From: Bacillota bacterium
GTDB taxonomy: Bacteria; Bacillota; Clostridia; Oscillospirales; Oscillospiraceae
DNA: 64,000 nucleotides
Assembly: GCA_028719885.1 (NCBI GenBank)
Contig: JAQYLT010000077.1
Coordinates: forward strand, 1 to 64,000
Direction of reading: 5' to 3'
Part shown: one piece after another, positions 59,735-64,000 of the stretch
Position numbering within the stretch: the stretch's first letter is position 1
How the letters are laid out: every line of letters begins with the position of its first letter
Made by a program: the position numbers and the translations under genes
The notes under the pieces: generated by a model
What the model was told of the DNA's origin: nothing
Seen by the model: the letters and a program-made list of their open reading frames with translations, nothing else
The model's database searches: none

Positions 59735-59940
59735 ATTTTCGCAGGGAATGCATTCATGCATTCCGCCTCGGTTACGTTTTTTATCGGGGTATGTTGAATG
59801 GAAAAATGTTAAAAAAACCAGGAGCCTGTTACCATCCAACGAACCACAGATGTTAACCGGCGTTTCGGAACGCATAAATGTGTTCCCTACGCACACATTG
59901 AAACACATTCTGTTGGGCAAACCCTCCAAATGCCAATTTG
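59735..59940. repeat. GTAG-REP compound repeat, copy A10
   Basis: Left hairpin GGAATGCAT/ATGCATTCC (preceded by GCAG instead of GTAG), right inverted hairpin GGAACGCAT/ATGTGTTCC with one mismatch, then CTACGCACACATTG. Located between two convergent genes. Confidence 0.65.
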
Positions 59941-59967
59941 CCGCGTGAAACCGATCGGCATATTGGA

Positions 59968-60990
59968 TTACACGATCAGGTTGGGGCCGTTAAAGCTGCC
60001 GTCTAATTTGGAGAGCACCCGATTGTATTCCGCGGTGCCCGGCTCCATGGGTGTGGGCTGGAAATTATTCAGGTTGGAGACGGAGCTGATGCTGCAGGGC
60101 ACAATAGTCAGCCCCCCGAGGGAAACCGCCCCCTCCGTGCTGCGAATCACTTCCTGCTGGAACAGGGCAGTGTCGAAATCATCCGGATAGCCATTTCCGC
60201 CGAAGCAGAAATTGCCCATGGAATAATAGATGATTCCATCGCCGTATTCCTCCACCGGCTGAAGCACATGGGGATGGGACCCCCACACGATATCCGCCCC
60301 GGCATCAATGGCCTCGTGGGCGGCCTCTATTTGGGCATCGTTGGGACGGTAGTTTCCCTCAATGCCCCAGTGAGGGGCCACAATCACCAATTCTGCCCCT
60401 TGCTCCCGGAGGGAAACAATCTCGGATTTCATATCCTCCAGGTCCAGCCGGTAATAGACCATGCCGTAAATGCCTACCGTCAAGCCGCCGTCCAGAGTAA
60501 TCAGCCGGGAGCAGTCCCGCTCCACGTAGGGTATTTCCGCCCCCTCCAGCACGGACCGGGTGGAGTCGTAGCCCACCTGGCCGTAATCCATGGTGTGATT
60601 GTTGGCCAGGGTTACCACATCCACAGAGCTCTGGGTGAGAATGTTGATAAAATCCGTGGGGCCACGGAAATTATAGGTCTTGTCCGAGGGATAGCCCTGG
60701 TCGGTGAGTGCACCCTCCAAATTGATAAAGGTTGCATCATCATTGGAAAAGTAGTCCATCACATTGCGGAACGGATAGCCATAATCCTCCCCTACGGTTT
60801 TCACAATTCCAAGTCCGGCGCCATACTGGCTGGGAAGCGCTCCCAGGGTGCAATCCCCCACAAAGGTCAGCAGAAAATGCTGTTCGCCGCTCTCTCCGGA
60901 ATCGGGCTCCTGTGCCCCGGCTGAAATCAGACTTCCGGCCACAAGCAGGAACACCAGCAGTGCTGCAGCAGCTTTTGTCGTATGACGCAA
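59968..60990 (-). CDS. CapA/PgsA-like calcineurin-fold protein, exported
   Basis: A 340-residue protein with a signal sequence (LRHTTKAAAALLVFLLVAGSLISAGA) and the CapA (poly-gamma-glutamate synthesis) metallophosphoesterase-like domain. Motifs are LTFVGDCTLG, FINLEGALTD, VVTLANNHTMDYGQVGYD, IVAPHWGIEGNY and IVWGSHPHVLQPVE. No other capsule genes are nearby, so the target is unknown. I place the start at a TTG (60988-60990) preceded by GGAGG. The nearest in-frame ATG (61107) would lie inside typA and precede the signal peptide by 39 non-hydrophobic residues. Downstream of typA by 23 bp and probably co-transcribed. Confidence 0.82.
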   Translation of the reverse strand: MRHTTKAAAALLVFLLVAGSLISAGAQEPDSGESGEQHFLLTFVGDCTLGALPSQYGAGLGIVKTVGEDYGYPFRNVMDYFSNDDATFINLEGALTDQGYPSDKTYNFRGPTDFINILTQSSVDVVTLANNHTMDYGQVGYDSTRSVLEGAEIPYVERDCSRLITLDGGLTVGIYGMVYYRLDLEDMKSEIVSLREQGAELVIVAPHWGIEGNYRPNDAQIEAAHEAIDAGADIVWGSHPHVLQPVEEYGDGIIYYSMGNFCFGGNGYPDDFDTALFQQEVIRSTEGAVSLGGLTIVPCSISSVSNLNNFQPTPMEPGTAEYNRVLSKLDGSFNGPNLIV

Positions 60991-61013
60991 CGGTGGCGCC
61001 CTCCTTTCTGCAA

Positions 61014-62846
61014 TCAGCCCTCCTGGGCTCTTCTCTTCATCAGCTCCCGCATCCGTACGGAATGGTCCAGCTCCCGCTTGCGGATTCGCAGGCTCTTGGG
61101 GGTGCATTCCAGCAGCTCGTCATCTGCCAGGAATTCCAGGCACTGCTCCAGGGAGAGATTCCGGGGCGGCGTCAGCCGGATGGCATCGTCGGAACCGGCG
61201 GCCCGCATGTTGGTCAGCTGCTTTCTCTTGCAGACGTTGACGGTCATATCCTCGTTCCGGCTGCAAATGCCAATGACCATTCCGGCGTAAACCGGGGTGC
61301 CCGGACCGATGAACAGGGCGCCCCGCTCCTGGGCGGCACCCAGGCCATAGGCCACTGCCTCGCCGGTTTCAAAAGCGATGAGGGAGCCGGTGAGGCGGCG
61401 CTCTATTTCGCCTTTCATGGGTGCGTAGGAATCCAACACCGAGGACATGATGCCCTCGCCCCGGGTATCGGTGAGGAACTCATTCCGGTAGCCGAACAGG
61501 CCCCGGGAGGGAACCAGGAACTCCAGCCGGTAGCGGCTGCCCATGGGGGTCATGCTCAAAAGGTCACCCTTCCGGCGGCCCATCTTCTCGATGACAGCGC
61601 CCATGCATTCCTCGGGCACATCGGCCACCATTCGCTCGATGGGCTCACAGGTCTTGCCGTCGATCACCTTGGTCAGCACCCGGGGGGTAGACACGGAGAA
61701 TTCGTACCCCTCCCGGCGCATGGTCTCCATGAGGATGGACAGGTGCATTTCGCCCCGGCCCGCCACGTTGAAGGCATCGGTGCCCTGCTCGGAAACATGG
61801 AGGGACACATCCTTGAGCAGTTCCCGCTCCAGGCGGTCCCGCAGATTCCGGGAGGTGACGAACTTGCCCTCTTTCCCGGCAAAGGGAGAATCGTTGACGG
61901 CAAAGGTCATTTCGATGGTGGGGTCGCTGATCTTCACAAAGGGCAGGGGCTCCACGCAGTCCGGCGCGCAGAGGGTGCGGCCGATGGTGATGTCCGCCAT
62001 GCCGGACAGGGCCACGATCTCACCGGCCTTGGCCTCTTGGATGGCGGTTTTGCCCAGGCCGTCGAACTCGTACAGCGCCACGACCTTTCCCTTGGTCCTG
62101 ATGGCGGGGTCGTGGAAATCGCAGATGGTGACCTCCTGATTGACCTTGATGGTGCCCCGCTCCACCCGGCCCACGGCAATGCGGCCCACATAATCGTTAT
62201 AGTCGATGGAGGAAACCAGCAGCTGCATAGGGGCATTTTCGTCCCCCTGGGGAGCATCGATATAATTGATGATCGTCTCGAACAGGGGGGTCAGATCGGT
62301 ACCCTGCTCGTCGGGGCCGTAGGAGGCGGTGCCCTGACGGCCGGAGCAGAACACGGTGGGGCTGTTGAACTGCTCGTCAGTGGCATCCAGCTCCAGCAGC
62401 AGCTCCAGCACCTCGTCCATCACCTCATGGACCCGTGCATCGGGCTTGTCCACCTTGTTTACAGCGACAATCACCTTATGGCCCAGCTCCAGTGCCTTTT
62501 GCAGCACGAAGCGGGTCTGGGGCATGGGGCCCTCGGCGGCGTCCACCAGCAGGATGACGCCATTGACCATTTTCAGGATACGCTCCACCTCGCCGCTGAA
62601 ATCGGCGTGGCCCGGGGTATCCACGATGTTGATTTTATAGTCCTTATAGCGGACGGAGGTATTCTTGGCCAGGATGGTGATGCCCCGCTCCCGCTCCAAA
62701 TCGCCGGAGTCCATCACCCGCTCCACGGTGGCCTGATTTTCCCGATAGATACCGCCCTGCTTCAGCATTTCGTCAACCAGGGTGGTCTTACCGTGGTCAA
62801 CGTGGGCGATGATGGCAATATTTCTGATTTTATCCTGAGATGCCAT
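61014..62846 (-). CDS. typA: Ribosome-associated GTPase TypA/BipA
   Basis: A 610-residue translational GTPase, the usual length. The G domain begins IRNIAIIAHVDHGKTTLVDEML and continues with ERERGITILAKNTS, DTPGHADFSGEVERI and NKVDKPDAR. The C-terminal region contains RGLFGYRNEFLTDTRGEGIM. It binds ribosomes and aids assembly and stress adaptation. The ATG at 62846 has AAGGAG upstream; longer reading adds 46 residues foreign to the family. Own promoter at 62891-62919. Confidence 0.97.
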   Translation of the reverse strand: MASQDKIRNIAIIAHVDHGKTTLVDEMLKQGGIYRENQATVERVMDSGDLERERGITILAKNTSVRYKDYKINIVDTPGHADFSGEVERILKMVNGVILLVDAAEGPMPQTRFVLQKALELGHKVIVAVNKVDKPDARVHEVMDEVLELLLELDATDEQFNSPTVFCSGRQGTASYGPDEQGTDLTPLFETIINYIDAPQGDENAPMQLLVSSIDYNDYVGRIAVGRVERGTIKVNQEVTICDFHDPAIRTKGKVVALYEFDGLGKTAIQEAKAGEIVALSGMADITIGRTLCAPDCVEPLPFVKISDPTIEMTFAVNDSPFAGKEGKFVTSRNLRDRLERELLKDVSLHVSEQGTDAFNVAGRGEMHLSILMETMRREGYEFSVSTPRVLTKVIDGKTCEPIERMVADVPEECMGAVIEKMGRRKGDLLSMTPMGSRYRLEFLVPSRGLFGYRNEFLTDTRGEGIMSSVLDSYAPMKGEIERRLTGSLIAFETGEAVAYGLGAAQERGALFIGPGTPVYAGMVIGICSRNEDMTVNVCKRKQLTNMRAAGSDDAIRLTPPRNLSLEQCLEFLADDELLECTPKSLRIRKRELDHSVRMRELMKRRAQEG

Positions 62847-62890
62847 AAATTGCTCTCCTTTTTGATTGGATTTCTTACTCTCAACAATAA

Positions 62891-62919
62891 AATATAGCAC
62901 AATGCCAAAAGAAAAGCAA
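62891..62919 (-). promoter_or_regulatory. typA promoter
   Basis: TTGCTT (62914-62919) and TATATT (62891-62896, preceded by TGTGC), 17 bp spacing. Confidence 0.6.
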
Positions 62920-63017
62920 TATTTTTGTGGATTATTACCGTAGATTTTTGAAGAAAATCCTGTCAATTTTCCGGCACATTGCAAAATGTGCCAGCCGCCC
63001 CAACGCAGAAGAGGGGC

Positions 63018-63056
63018 AAAAACACAGCCTCTCGGGATTGGGAGGCTGTGTTTGGG
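63018..63056. terminator. Bidirectional terminator
   Basis: Stem AAACACAGCCTC/GAGGCTGTGTTT immediately after the stop of the small membrane protein gene, with A- and T-tracts on either side. Confidence 0.8.
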
Positions 63057-63305
63057 TTATTCGTCTTCTGTTTTCTCCTCGTCTTGCGGCGGGGGAGAAT
63101 TACGAAAATAGTCGCTTTTCACCAGTGTCAGCAGGGAGTGGATGAACAGCGCCCCGCCCACCAGGGCGAAAACAGCCGCTGCGGCATAAACGAACCAATT
63201 GCCCTGGCCGTTTTTGAACAGGTCATAGGCCAGGTACACCAGGTACCCACCTCCCAGCAGCCGCAGCAACAGGGAAAACTGAGGGGGCTTTTGACTGCTC
63301 TGCAT
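63057..63305 (-). CDS. Small two-helix membrane protein
   Basis: An 82-residue protein with two hydrophobic segments (FSLLLRLLGGGYLVYLAYDLF and FVYAAAAVFALVGGALFIHSLL) and an acidic C-terminal tail (PPPQDEEKTEDE). I do not recognise a function. Its ATG overlaps the stop codon of the sugar ABC permease gene by one base (TGATG), so it is translationally coupled to it. It may assist that transporter or simply be the last gene of the operon. Confidence 0.7.
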   Translation of the reverse strand: MQSSQKPPQFSLLLRLLGGGYLVYLAYDLFKNGQGNWFVYAAAAVFALVGGALFIHSLLTLVKSDYFRNSPPPQDEEKTEDE

Positions 63306-64000
63306 CAGCGCTTTTTCCGCTTGCTCAGCAGGTCAAAGGTGACGGCGCCCAGCAGCACACAGCCCTTGACGATCTTCTGCACGTTGGTGTCGTAACCGGC
63401 AAGGGACATGCCGTTGTTCAGGATGCCCATGATGAATGCGCCAACCACCGCGCCGATGATGGTGCCCACGCCGCCGGAGGTGGCAGCGCCGCCGATGTAG
63501 CAGGAGGCGATAGCGTCCATCTCAAAGCCGTCGCCGGCCTTGGGGGTTGCGGACTGGTTCCGGGCGGACAGGACGATACCGGCCACAGCAGCCAGCAAGC
63601 CCATGTTGGCATACACCCAGAAGAACACCTTCTTGGTGTTGATGCCGGAGAGCCGGGCCGCCTTGGCATTGCCGCCCATGGCGTAGACCTGACGGCCAGC
63701 CACAGTCTTGGTGGTGATGAAATGATAGATGCCAACCAGGGCGGCCATGAGAATGAGCACCACGGGGATGCCGTTGTAGTTGGCCAGCTTCCAGAAGAAG
63801 AAGCCCACGATGAACAGAATCACCGCGTCCTTGGCCACGGTCTGCCACAGGGGGATGGTGGGCAGATTGTGCTTCTTGGCGGTGAGCTGGCTTCTGATCT
63901 CCGCCAGGATGATCAGGGCGCAGATCACGGCACCCACCACCAGGCAGATCAGGTCAACGCCCTTGCCCTTGTTCAGCTCGGGATTGTCGGTGAGGATGCG
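63305..64000 (-). CDS. Sugar ABC transporter permease, XylH/BPD_transp_2 family (N-terminus beyond window)
   Basis: The frame is open from the window edge for 232 codons, so the N-terminal part is missing. The visible part has six or so hydrophobic segments and the conserved permease block of the xylose/multiple-sugar family: GGNAKAARLSGINTKKVFFW, DAIASCYIGGAATSGGVGTI, then GAFIMGILNNGMSL. The extra central segment (AEIRSQLTAKKHNLPTIPLW) is typical of XylH/GguB-type permeases with a long central loop. The substrate would be a mono- or disaccharide such as xylose. The binding protein and ATPase genes are expected upstream, outside the window. Confidence 0.85.
   Translation of the reverse strand, partial: RILTDNPELNKGKGVDLICLVVGAVICALIILAEIRSQLTAKKHNLPTIPLWQTVAKDAVILFIVGFFFWKLANYNGIPVVLILMAALVGIYHFITTKTVAGRQVYAMGGNAKAARLSGINTKKVFFWVYANMGLLAAVAGIVLSARNQSATPKAGDGFEMDAIASCYIGGAATSGGVGTIIGAVVGAFIMGILNNGMSLAGYDTNVQKIVKGCVLLGAVTFDLLSKRKKR

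Noticed and set aside
59968..61107. ATG start at 61107 for the CapA-like protein
   Set aside because: It would overlap typA by 94 bp and place 39 polar residues before the signal peptide; the TTG at 60990 has a well-placed GGAGG.

Overview
The window looks like a chromosomal segment of a Gram-positive anaerobic gut bacterium of the class Clostridia, most likely Oscillospirales. Supporting this are the GC-rich coding sequence with clostridial-type promoters and ribosome binding sites, a group B-like [FeFe] hydrogenase, butyrate kinase, secreted GH24/SH3 wall proteins, Thr/Glu-rich lipoproteins and the protein families present. The taxon is inferred from gene content only. No prophage, plasmid, rRNA operon or CRISPR array is present.

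Layout: 1-4.2 kb carries a BMP-family lipoprotein (cut by the window edge), sfsA and two small secreted proteins. 4.3-5.3 kb is a repeat-rich patch with a relic of a REP-associated tyrosine transposase, tRNA-Val(CAC), a stray tRNA 3' end and a MITE. 5.3-9.2 kb is a RidA/aminotransferase/NhaC-family operon facing a divergent YheO/DauR-like regulator, with two inverted repeats between them. 9.3-13.4 kb is a MarR-controlled heterodimeric ABC exporter. 13.6-19.3 kb holds an SH3-repeat wall protein, a UMF1-family MFS transporter, a zinc-dependent phospholipase C-like protein and an alanyl-tRNA editing protein. 19.4-27.3 kb holds secA, pgeF, a peptide-type substrate-binding lipoprotein, a DUF3048 lipoprotein and gapA. 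27.3-31 kb holds a RelBE-type toxin-antitoxin pair, the hydrogenase and a D,D-carboxypeptidase. 31.3-34 kb is a thymidylate/folate block (tmk, an unknown ORF, thyA, dfrA). 34.3-40 kb holds a domain-permuted GH3 enzyme, a zinc-ribbon membrane protein and dsbA-like plus buk. 40.6-47.7 kb holds two giant paralogous GH24-SH3 proteins. 48.4-52.7 kb holds mnmA, an acetyltransferase remnant and a YfhO-family membrane protein. 53.4-59.7 kb is a tight U32 peptidase-maf-mreC-mreD-PBP2 elongation operon. 60-64 kb holds a CapA-like protein, typA, a small membrane protein and a sugar ABC permease cut by the window edge.

Most large intergenic gaps are filled by one family of interspersed repeats. Each has a hairpin immediately preceded by the tetranucleotide GTAG, usually as inverted pairs, and the stems differ between copies by compensating changes. 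This matches the architecture of REP/BIME elements, and the only transposase trace in the window is a REP-associated (RAYT) relic bracketed by hairpins of the same design. In three places (alaX-like, tmk, mnmA) the whole element lies between a good promoter and the start codon, so it should be transcribed as a 330-530 nt structured leader. This repeat system is the most interesting feature of the window.
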